Positions 57,811 through 64,000 of a stretch of DNA of 64,000 nt are shown here, piece by piece; positions within the stretch are counted from its first letter, which is position 1, and every line of letters starts with the position of its first letter. The translations under genes and the position numbers were made by a program. Under the pieces are notes generated by a model that saw only the letters and a program-made list of their open reading frames with translations, did not search any database and was not told the origin of the DNA. Origin of the DNA: Amycolatopsis albispora (GTDB lineage: Bacteria; Actinomycetota; Actinomycetes; Mycobacteriales; Pseudonocardiaceae); the NCBI RefSeq assembly GCF_003312875.1, contig NZ_CP015163.1, forward strand, positions 310,001 through 374,000, given 5' to 3'.

Positions 57811-58704
57811 TCACCCCGCGCCGGTAGCCAGTTCGGCGACGAGCGCCGGGTGCTCGTCGACCACGAGGTGCCCAGCCGAGTCGACGATCTCGAGCCGGGC
57901 GCCCAGCGCTTCCCGCGCAGCGGGGGCGAGCCGGTGGCGGGGAAGGAACACGTCGGCATCGCCGACCGCGACGGTGCGGGCGACGTCGTGCCGGGCGATG
58001 GTGGCGTGGCCTGGGTCGGTGCTCGAGCGGACGTGGCGCGCGACCAGCGTCATCCACTCAACGAGCTCGGGCCGCGGGACGTGGTGGTGGTGGCTGTGCA
58101 TGAGCCGGAGGAGCCGTGCGCTCGATCCCGGACTTCGCCGGACCAGCCAGGCCACCGAGGCCAGCAGCACCGCGGGCGTGATCCGCAGCCGGACCAGCCC
58201 ACCCGGGGAGACCAGCACCTGGTGCCGGACGTGGCCGGAGTCGGCCGCCAGCGTGATCGCCGCTCCCAGTGAGTGCCCGACGACGGTCACCGGACCCGCC
58301 GCGAACTGGGCCACCACGTCGGTCAGCCAGCGCCCGTACCACGCCAGCCGGCCTGCGGCGGGCATGCGATCACCGCTGCTGAGCCCGGGTTGGCCGGGCA
58401 GGTCGGCCACGACGACCCGGCAGCGCGACGCCAGCTCGGCGGCCAGGGGGAGGTAGGCGCCCGCGCTGAAGTTGGTCCCTGGCAGCACCACCACGGTGCT
58501 TTCGCCGCCACCGGCGACGACCAGGTGGGTGGGTGCGCCGTGCGCGGTGATCACCCGGCGTTCGTGTGTGACGGGCCAGTTCGCGAGGCGGTCGGTACAC
58601 CACTCGGTGATCGCTTCCCGGCCCGCTGGTGTCCGGTAGATCGACGCAGGCCGGCGTTTTCCACTGGGTGCCACGGGTTCTCCAGAACTGTCGAAAGTGG
58701 ACAA
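57811..58704 (-). CDS. Alpha/beta-fold hydrolase
   Basis: A 297-residue hydrolase. STVVVLPGTNFSAGAYLPLA is the first strand and oxyanion region, VTVVGHSLGAAITLAAD (about residue 140) is the nucleophile elbow, VAVGDADVFLP gives the acid, and DSAGHLVVDEHPALV the histidine. An extra N-terminal segment (YRTPAGREAITEWCTDRLANWP) is typical of a group that hydrolyses small esters. Substrate unknown. The apparent TTG start at 58704 lies 4 bp from the 18-bp repeat also found upstream of the next gene, suggesting shared regulation. Confidence 0.8.
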   Translation of the reverse strand: MSTFDSSGEPVAPSGKRRPASIYRTPAGREAITEWCTDRLANWPVTHERRVITAHGAPTHLVVAGGGESTVVVLPGTNFSAGAYLPLAAELASRCRVVVADLPGQPGLSSGDRMPAAGRLAWYGRWLTDVVAQFAAGPVTVVGHSLGAAITLAADSGHVRHQVLVSPGGLVRLRITPAVLLASVAWLVRRSPGSSARLLRLMHSHHHHVPRPELVEWMTLVARHVRSSTDPGHATIARHDVARTVAVGDADVFLPRHRLAPAAREALGARLEIVDSAGHLVVDEHPALVAELATGAG

Positions 58705-58707
58705 TCG

Positions 58708-58725
58708 CCGACCAGGCTTCCCGGC
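58708..58725 (-). repeat. 18-bp upstream repeat, copy 1
   Basis: CCGACCAGGCTTCCCGGC is identical to 61248-61265. The flanking bases are also alike (ACAATCG here, ACAACTG there). Each copy sits just upstream of a minus-strand gene (hydrolase here, dikinase in copy 2), and each is in frame with a short GTG-initiated reading of R-E-A-W-S-A. It may be a regulatory box or a duplicated leader. Confidence 0.6.
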
Positions 58726-58740
58726 ACACCGGTGCCCACC

Positions 58741-61209
58741 CTACGGGTTCCGGCCGCTGGCCGCGGCGGAGTGGTCCGCCGGCTCGTCGATGCGGACGGT
58801 GCCAGCGCCGCCGTCGATGGTGATCAGCTGCCCGGTTTTGATCTCGCGGGTGGCGCCGCGGACGCAGATCACCGCCGGAATGCCGTATTCCCTGGCCACG
58901 GTGGGGCCGTGGGCCACCGGCGAGCCGGTTTCGGTGACCAGGCCGGCGGTGGTCAGGAACAGCGGGGTCCAGCCGGGATCGGTGGTCGGGGCGACCAGGA
59001 TTTCCCCGGGTTCGATGTGCGCGTCGGCGGGGTCGAGGATCACGCGTGCCCGGCCGGTCGCCCGGCCCGCGGCACCGGCCATCCCGGTGAGCACCCCGTC
59101 CTCGGCCGGGCCCGCCGGGGCGAGCGTCTCGACGTCGGTGCCGTCGGAAAGCAGGGCACCCGGCACGGTCGGGCGGCGGAGTTCACGCTCGTGCTCCGCG
59201 CGCCGGGTGGCGACCAGGTCGCGGTAGTCGGTCCCGTCGCGTGCGGCGGAGATCGCTTCCTGGAGGTCGAGGAACATGACGTCGTCGGCGCGCGTGAGCA
59301 GCCCCCGCGCGACGAGTTCCTCACCGGCGAGCAGCAGTTGCCGCCGTGACAGTTGGAGTGCGGGCAGCCAGGCGAACTTCCCGATCTCGCGGAGTCCGGT
59401 GAGGCGACGTGACCGGCGCATCAGGAACACCGCGACCCTGCCGCGCACCGGCCGCGTGCGACGCGTGCGCCGGGCGAGTTCCTCGATCATGGCCTCCGCC
59501 TTCGCCGCGGCCTGGCGGAACCGCCGGTCCGGTGCCTGCTCGGGGGCGTCCACGCGGAGGTAGTTGGCGATGGTGGCCCACAGCGGCGTGGGATCTTCCT
59601 CCCAGCGGGGCATGCCGACGTCGATTTCGGCCGCCGCGCGCATGCCGTACTGCGCCAGGAACCCGGCCATGCCGATGTCCGGTAGTTCGCCTGCCCGGTA
59701 CTTCGCGGTGAGTTCGTCCGGGGACAGCCCGAGGAACAGCTCGCGGTGTCCGGCCGCGTTCACCGCGAGCCGCCACAGGGCCAGGTCCATCTCGGTGGTC
59801 ACGTTGAACGGCATGCCACCGAGCACGACGTCGAGTTCTTCGGGCGAAGCAATCCCGTCGAGCAGCGCCGACGGTGCCGTGCCGGACACGATGCCCGCCG
59901 TCAGCGGGCCCAGCAGCCCGAGCATGCCGTTGCCCATCACCACCCCGTGCGATTCCTCGGCGACCCACGTCAGCCTGGTCAGCGCGGTGGCGGGTTCCGG
60001 TGGTGGCGTGGTCCGGTGGCGGATCTCGGCCACCGCGCGGTAGGCACGGGCACGGGCGGCGTCCGGGCGCGCCAGGCTCGACACGAGGCCGCCGAGCAGG
60101 CTCGGCGTCAGCTTCGCGGTGACCCGGATCGTGTTGCCCAGGCGGAACGGCACGCCGCGCCGCGGCGTGAAGCGCGGGTCGTCCATCGCCCGCTCGACCG
60201 CGGCTCGTACCCGCGGCCCGTAGACCTCGAGCGAGGTCCGCAGGCGTTTGCGCAGGAACTTGCTGCGGACGAAGTCGGTCAGGTCGAAGTAGAGCCGCCC
60301 GCCGATGGGCGTGAGCCGGGGCAGCGGATCACGCAGGGCGTCCCGGACACCGTGGGCGTGGAACCACATCGCCGCACCGGTTTTGAGCAGCGAGACGCCC
60401 ATCGGCGTGCACGGCCGCAGCATGCCCTGGATGTGGCCGAATTCGAGGTACAGCCGGGTTTCGCCGGTGTCCGGCGGCAGCGGGAACAGGGTGGTGACCG
60501 GCCTCGACTGCAGCAGCCACAGGACACCGTCCGCGTCGATCGCCCACTCGATGTCCTGCGGGGCACCGAAATGCCGCTGCAACCGCGCACCGGCCTCGCG
60601 GAGCTGGTCGAGCTGGTGCGCGTCGAGCCAGCCGTTCCGGGCGGTGGCGGGGGAGTGGTGGGCGAGGACGTAGTGGTCGGGCACGACCGTGCCGTCCACG
60701 ATCGCGGTCCCCAGCCCGGGTGCGGCGTCGACGACCATTTCGGTGCGGCACCCGGTGATCGGGTTGGCGGTGAACAGCACACCGGCCACCACGGGGTCGA
60801 CCATCCGCTGGACCACCACCGCCATCGCGGCGTCCTCGATGCCCGCCGTCGCGCGGTAGGCCACCGCGCGCTCGGAGTACAGCGACTTCCAGCAGTCGCG
60901 GACGGCATTGACGAGCGGCCCTTCTCCGTCCACGTTGAGGAAAGTGTCCTGCTGACCGGCGAAGCTCGCCCCCGGCAGGTCCTCCGCGGTGGCACTCGAG
61001 CGGACGGCGACCCGGCCACCGCCGAGCCGCCGGTAAGCCTCCAGCAGCTCGCGCTCGGGAATGTCCCCAGCGGCCAGGGCATCGACGGTCAGGCAGAAGC
61101 CGTCCGGGACCCGCTCACCGGCGCGGACCAGCTCACCGAGCCCGGCGGCCTTGCCGCCCACCATGGCGAGCATCGAAGAATCGATTTCAGGCAGGGGTAT
61201 CACGTGCAT
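58741..61209 (-). CDS. Rifampin-phosphotransferase-like / PEP-synthase-family dikinase
   Basis: An 822-residue three-part enzyme. The ATP-grasp domain (residues 1 to about 240) has MVGGKAAGLGELV, VAVRSSATAEDLPGASFAGQQDTFLNV, AGVLFTANPITG and GAPQDIEWAIDADGVLWLLQSRP. The middle domain (about 250-720) is the variable acceptor region. The swivelling domain carries the phosphohistidine in GSPVAHGPTVAREYGIPAVI (about residue 780). This order, with the His domain at the C-terminus and no PEP barrel, is that of rifampin phosphotransferase. It is shorter than known RPH (about 865), mainly between PDGFC and VAVRSS, so a different acceptor is possible. Confidence 0.82.
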   Translation of the reverse strand: MHVIPLPEIDSSMLAMVGGKAAGLGELVRAGERVPDGFCLTVDALAAGDIPERELLEAYRRLGGGRVAVRSSATAEDLPGASFAGQQDTFLNVDGEGPLVNAVRDCWKSLYSERAVAYRATAGIEDAAMAVVVQRMVDPVVAGVLFTANPITGCRTEMVVDAAPGLGTAIVDGTVVPDHYVLAHHSPATARNGWLDAHQLDQLREAGARLQRHFGAPQDIEWAIDADGVLWLLQSRPVTTLFPLPPDTGETRLYLEFGHIQGMLRPCTPMGVSLLKTGAAMWFHAHGVRDALRDPLPRLTPIGGRLYFDLTDFVRSKFLRKRLRTSLEVYGPRVRAAVERAMDDPRFTPRRGVPFRLGNTIRVTAKLTPSLLGGLVSSLARPDAARARAYRAVAEIRHRTTPPPEPATALTRLTWVAEESHGVVMGNGMLGLLGPLTAGIVSGTAPSALLDGIASPEELDVVLGGMPFNVTTEMDLALWRLAVNAAGHRELFLGLSPDELTAKYRAGELPDIGMAGFLAQYGMRAAAEIDVGMPRWEEDPTPLWATIANYLRVDAPEQAPDRRFRQAAAKAEAMIEELARRTRRTRPVRGRVAVFLMRRSRRLTGLREIGKFAWLPALQLSRRQLLLAGEELVARGLLTRADDVMFLDLQEAISAARDGTDYRDLVATRRAEHERELRRPTVPGALLSDGTDVETLAPAGPAEDGVLTGMAGAAGRATGRARVILDPADAHIEPGEILVAPTTDPGWTPLFLTTAGLVTETGSPVAHGPTVAREYGIPAVICVRGATREIKTGQLITIDGGAGTVRIDEPADHSAAASGRNP

Positions 61210-61247
61210 TCCGGGACCTCTTTGTCGGCAGGCGGTCGTCACAACTG

Positions 61248-61265
61248 CCGACCAGGCTTCCCGGC
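61248..61265 (-). repeat. 18-bp upstream repeat, copy 2
   Basis: Identical to 58708-58725, here about 40 bp upstream of the dikinase start. It does not resemble the rifamycin-associated element as I remember it (GGGGCTTGCGGCAAGGCCC). Confidence 0.6.
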
Positions 61266-61302
61266 GCACCTGCGGAAACCGTACTCCTCGCGGTCCCCGG
61301 TG

Positions 61303-61815
61303 TCACGGCATTCGGCTCCGAAGCCAGCCGCCCGGGCGGGTGATGGAGCGAGTGGGTGCCCGGATGGTGAACGCGACGGAGCGAAGCCGTTCCGCGGCGT
61401 CGTCGAGCTGACCGTCGGTGGGCAGACCGAGTGCGGACGCCAGGCGGCGCCAGGTGCGCGGGTGCTGCCGACGGTAGCGCGTGAGCAGCTCCACGATCTG
61501 ATCGCGGGTGAGGAACCGCTGCGGTGGCTGCCGGTAGCGGTGGCCACCGAGCCGGATTTCCAGCGGGGGCGCGGCCAGTAGGTTGCGGTACCAGTCGGCG
61601 CGTTCGCCGTAGCCGGAGACCACAAAAACTTCGGCGGTACCGAGGTCCACGACTTCCAGAACGGTTTCGCGTCGTAGTCCGCTGCGGCGCCCGCGGTGGG
61701 CCAGGTAGACAAACCGATGTCCGAGCAGCCAGCCCAGGCGCAGGCGGTAGAGCCAGACGGGGGCGCGGAACGCGGTCCGCAGCAGCCCGGTCGGCCGGTT
61801 GTCGAACCGTGCCAA
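61303..61815 (-). CDS. F420/deazaflavin-dependent nitroreductase-family protein
   Basis: A 170-residue split-barrel protein like Ddn. RAPVWLYRLRLGWLLGHRFVYLAHRGRRSGLRRETVLEVV, VVSGYGERADWYRNLLAAPPLEIRLGGHRY and FLTRDQIVELLTRYRRQHPRTWRRLA are the family blocks. It would bind F420 or a related deazaflavin and reduce nitro groups or quinones, sometimes protecting against oxidants. The TTG at 61815 has AGGA close upstream. It lies 8 bp after the FAD monooxygenase gene, in the same operon. Confidence 0.85.
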   Translation of the reverse strand: MARFDNRPTGLLRTAFRAPVWLYRLRLGWLLGHRFVYLAHRGRRSGLRRETVLEVVDLGTAEVFVVSGYGERADWYRNLLAAPPLEIRLGGHRYRQPPQRFLTRDQIVELLTRYRRQHPRTWRRLASALGLPTDGQLDDAAERLRSVAFTIRAPTRSITRPGGWLRSRMP

Positions 61816-61822
61816 AGCATCC

Positions 61823-63001
61823 TCACTTCTTGCTGGCGGTAGGGAGGTTCCGGATGAGCGTGGTGGGTTTCCCGGCCACGCTCGCCGCTATCAGGCGGTT
61901 GAGCAACGGCACGTGTGTCGTTCGCAGCGCTGCTCGGCGCACGGGGAGTTGCCACGCGGAATCCGGCAGGAACCAGCGTGCGGCAGCACGGCCGGTCTTC
62001 TGCTTCTCCTCGGCTACCGGGCGCCAAAGCCTTTCGTACTCCAGCAGCCCCTGGCTGATCGGCCGTGCTCCGGCCAGCCGGTCGGCGAGCAGATACGCAC
62101 CGGCGACGCCCAGCGAGGCGCCTTGTCCGGCCAGCAGGGACACGGCATGGCACGCGTCGCCGACCAGCACGACGTGTCCGCTGCTCCAGCGGGGCATCTC
62201 GATCTGGGCGACTTGGTCGTAGTAGAGCTCGGTGGACGGCGGGCACCGATCGAGTGCTTCGGGTACCAGCCAACCCAGCTCGGCGTAGGCGTCGAGCACG
62301 GCAGCGCGGGTGTCGTCCGGCAGGCTCGGATCCGGGGCCCGGTGCACGCCGAAGGTGGCGACGCGGCCAGCCGGTAGGGCGTAGAAGCCCATCTGGCTGC
62401 CCATGGTGTCGGTCAGGCATGCCCGCCCGGCGACCGCGGCGCTGATCGCGGGGGAGTCGAAGGTGTAGGCCGCGGTGTGGAAGCCGAGATAACGGAGGAA
62501 CCGGGATTCGTCCCCGAAGACCAGCCGCCGGACGGTGGAGTGGATGCCATCGGCGCCGACCAGGAGGTCGGCCTCCAGATCCGTGTTGTCGTCGAGGGTG
62601 ATCCGCACGTGGTCACCGCGCTCGGCGACGGCGACCGGGCTGACGCCGAAGCGCTGGTCGACCGTGTCCGGTAACTGGTCGCGCAACACGCGCTCCAGGT
62701 CGGGTCGCATGAGGTTCAGCAGCGGGCCGTGGGCGAACAGGCCGGGGCGTACGGTGGCGCGGCGCCGCCCGTCCGCGTCGACGTACCAAGCCTCCTCGAC
62801 CGGGTGCGCCACACCTTCGAGCGCGGGGAGCAGGCCCATCGATTCGGCGGCATCGTAACCGGGCCCGAAGAAGTCGATCATGTACCCGTGCGTCCGGGGC
62901 CCCGGCGCGCGTTCCAGCAGCACGACCTCGCCGCCGAGGTCCGACAGCCGGCCCGCCAGCGTGAGCCCGGCGATCCCGGCGCCGCAGATCACCGCCTTCA
63001 T
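61823..63001 (-). CDS. FAD-dependent monooxygenase (PHBH fold)
   Basis: A 392-residue flavoprotein. KAVICGAGIAGLTLAGRLSDLGGEVVLLER is the GxGxxG dinucleotide motif, LVGADGIHSTVRRLVFG the DG motif at about residue 155, and GHVVLVGDACHAVSLLAGQGASLGVAGAYLLADRL the GD motif at about 275. It hydroxylates an aromatic or polyketide; in this setting, next to a rifampin-phosphotransferase-like gene and a TetR regulator, drug inactivation is an attractive inference. The start overlaps the TetR stop (ATGA). Confidence 0.9.
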   Translation of the reverse strand: MKAVICGAGIAGLTLAGRLSDLGGEVVLLERAPGPRTHGYMIDFFGPGYDAAESMGLLPALEGVAHPVEEAWYVDADGRRRATVRPGLFAHGPLLNLMRPDLERVLRDQLPDTVDQRFGVSPVAVAERGDHVRITLDDNTDLEADLLVGADGIHSTVRRLVFGDESRFLRYLGFHTAAYTFDSPAISAAVAGRACLTDTMGSQMGFYALPAGRVATFGVHRAPDPSLPDDTRAAVLDAYAELGWLVPEALDRCPPSTELYYDQVAQIEMPRWSSGHVVLVGDACHAVSLLAGQGASLGVAGAYLLADRLAGARPISQGLLEYERLWRPVAEEKQKTGRAAARWFLPDSAWQLPVRRAALRTTHVPLLNRLIAASVAGKPTTLIRNLPTASKK

Positions 63002-63582
63002 CGCGGCGGCTCCTTGCTCGCGGTCGTGGTGAGCCGGCGCAGCACGGTCGCCAGTTGCGCCGTGTCCGGGTCCGAGCCCAGCCCGCGGTGCAAGAGCAGC
63101 CCATCGACCGATGCCATCACCACGGCCGCGGTCTCCGCGGCCGCGGGCACCCCGTGTTCGCCCAGCCATCGACCGAACCGCTGCCGGAACTCCCCGGCCA
63201 CCGCGGCGATCCGCTCGCGGAGTTCGTCGTCCCTGGTCGCCGCCAGGTATGCCTCGATGAACAGCAGCGACGTCTGGTCGCCGCCGGAGTACTGGTCCAG
63301 GGACGCGAGGATCCCTTCGACCGCCGCGGCCGGGGTGCCCGCACCGTCGAGCGCTTTGTCCACTTCGGACAGTACTGCGCGCATGCGGCCGATCACCGCC
63401 TCGTGGAGTAACGCGGGTATCGAGGAGAAGTGGTAGTGCACGACGCTTGGTGTCACCCCCGCGCGTTCGGCGAGCACCCGGGTGCTCACCGCGGGCCAGC
63501 CGCGTTCGGGAATGAGTTCGACCGCGGCGGCCAGTAGTCGCTCGCGCACCTCCCGGCCCCGTTCCGCGGCTGGGGAAGCCAT
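62998..63582 (-). CDS. TetR-family regulator
   Basis: A 194-residue TetR protein. LLAAAVELIPERGWPAVSTRVLAERAGVTPSVVHYHFSSIPALLHEAV is the DNA-binding domain (about residues 16-63). It heads the minus-strand operon with the FAD monooxygenase, to which it is coupled by ATGA, and the near-perfect inverted repeat at 63597-63623 lies just upstream. Autoregulation and control of the detoxification-like genes is the simplest reading. Confidence 0.9.
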   Translation of the reverse strand: MASPAAERGREVRERLLAAAVELIPERGWPAVSTRVLAERAGVTPSVVHYHFSSIPALLHEAVIGRMRAVLSEVDKALDGAGTPAAAVEGILASLDQYSGGDQTSLLFIEAYLAATRDDELRERIAAVAGEFRQRFGRWLGEHGVPAAAETAAVVMASVDGLLLHRGLGSDPDTAQLATVLRRLTTTASKEPPR

Positions 63583-64000
63583 CGTCCGCCACCTCCAGGG
63601 CGATCGTCCTGTACGACTGCCCTAACCGTAGGGCGTCCGCCGGTCGCGGCGCAACAGCGGTCCGGCCTGCCCACGAGGCTTGGCGGGAGTCCGTTGAGTA
63701 CTCCGCAGCTCGCCACGGCAAACCCGTGCGGGTCGTACCGCATCCCGCGGCCGGGGACGCTGCGCTCCGCTCCGACAGGTTTTCCATCACCAGCAGGCTT
63801 CTCGCCACGCTGGACCGCTACCCGGCTGTCAGCGTGGACACCGGTCCGCTTTTCTGCCCTGACCTCGGGAATCCGCTGTCGCACGCGCAAGATGCCGCCT
63901 TGTTCGTCGTGGCGAGGCGTGCCTCGAGCGCGGCTGTGCGCCGCCGGCTTCACCGCGTGCCCTGTCCGGTTGCCTTCGTCGGCGATCGATCCGGAGCTGC
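63583..64000. other. Window end: TetR promoter region and an uncertain open frame
   Basis: After the operator, 63624-63700 shows nothing. From about 63726 (GTG) a plus-strand frame stays open to the window edge and reads VPHPAAGDAALRSDRFSIT, then YPAVSVDTGPLFCPDLGNPL and DAALFVVARRASSAA. It has good third-position G/C and could be the start of a gene of unknown function, but I see no ribosome-binding site or known motif. Confidence 0.3.
63597..63623. promoter_or_regulatory. Near-perfect inverted repeat, TetR operator candidate
   Basis: Eleven-base arms at 63597-63607 and 63613-63623 (AGGGCGATCGT / ACGACTGCCCT) match at nine positions around a 5-bp centre. The repeat lies 15 bp upstream of the TetR ATG, fitting autorepression. 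Confidence 0.5.

Noticed and set aside
58708..58725. Interpretation of the repeat as a rifamycin-associated element
   Set aside because: The sequence does not fit the inverted-repeat form of that element as I know it; kept only as an unexplained shared box.
59746..61581. 611-codon plus-strand open frame opposite the dikinase gene
   Set aside because: The opposite strand has the ATP-grasp and phosphohistidine motifs; this frame shows only shadow composition.
1..64000. tRNA, rRNA, CRISPR, transposase, integrase or phage attachment sites
   Set aside because: I looked for cloverleaf/CCA-type ends, regularly spaced repeats and recombinase motifs and saw none; small RNAs or riboswitches without strong structure could have been missed.

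Overview
The window is GC-rich actinomycete chromosome. Strong third-position G/C bias, many ATGA or GTGA start/stop overlaps, frequent GTG/TTG starts, a StrR/NovG-like ParB-domain regulator and a deoxysugar cassette all point to an antibiotic-producing actinomycete. Pseudonocardiales such as Amycolatopsis is my best guess, but this is an inference. I found no rRNA, tRNA, CRISPR array, transposase or phage gene.

Layout. 1-11.3 kb: the right end of an uncharacterised specialised-metabolism locus. It holds three AMP-forming ligases (one with a degenerate P-loop, one fused in frame to a cytochrome P450), a GNAT acetyltransferase, an O-methyltransferase and a ferredoxin. These run in one translationally coupled plus-strand operon that ends at a 20-bp perfect hairpin. 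A convergent MFS exporter, a StrR-like regulator and a deleted streptogramin-acetyltransferase pseudogene follow. 11.3-34 kb: catabolic and housekeeping modules, most with their own regulator and a visible palindromic operator. They are SRPBCC-ArsR, a fumarylacetoacetase/metallo-beta-lactamase fusion with TetR, TetR/3-hydroxybutyryl-CoA dehydrogenase, a large FAD/Fe-S dehydrogenase, a CadC-like sensor with a metal P-type ATPase, PucR with mmsA and an aminotransferase, a secreted CocE-type hydrolase, an APH-type kinase, a MerR/methyltransferase pair and a VOC/YCII-like/MaoC operon. 34-36.7 kb: a GntR-controlled D-tartrate dehydratase and dicarboxylate carrier.

36.7-44.5 kb: a self-contained deoxyaminosugar and glycosyltransfer cassette. 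It encodes 2,3-dehydratase, Gfo/Idh ketoreductase, C-methyltransferase, 3,5-epimerase, DegT-type aminotransferase, N,N-dimethyltransferase and glycosyltransferase. The set best fits a 4-dimethylamino-2,4,6-trideoxy-3-C-methyl-hexose (lemonose-type), with vancosamine-type as the alternative. No sugar nucleotidyltransferase, 4,6-dehydratase or aglycone gene is present here.

44.7-49 kb: an ECF41-type sigma factor faces a serine hydrolase-MFS-AhpD-like operon across a symmetric pair of ECF41-like promoters. 49-53.6 kb: a broken HTH gene, a GlxA-type regulator with a cysteine hydrolase, and an MFS-ArsR pair. 54-57.8 kb: a Trk/Ktr potassium-uptake cluster with a decayed RCK fragment. 57.8-63.6 kb: a putative drug-modifying module on the minus strand (TetR, FAD monooxygenase, F420/nitroreductase-like protein, rifampin-phosphotransferase-like dikinase, alpha/beta hydrolase). 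An 18-bp repeat lies upstream of the last two genes. All functions are read from motifs and context; no database search was possible.
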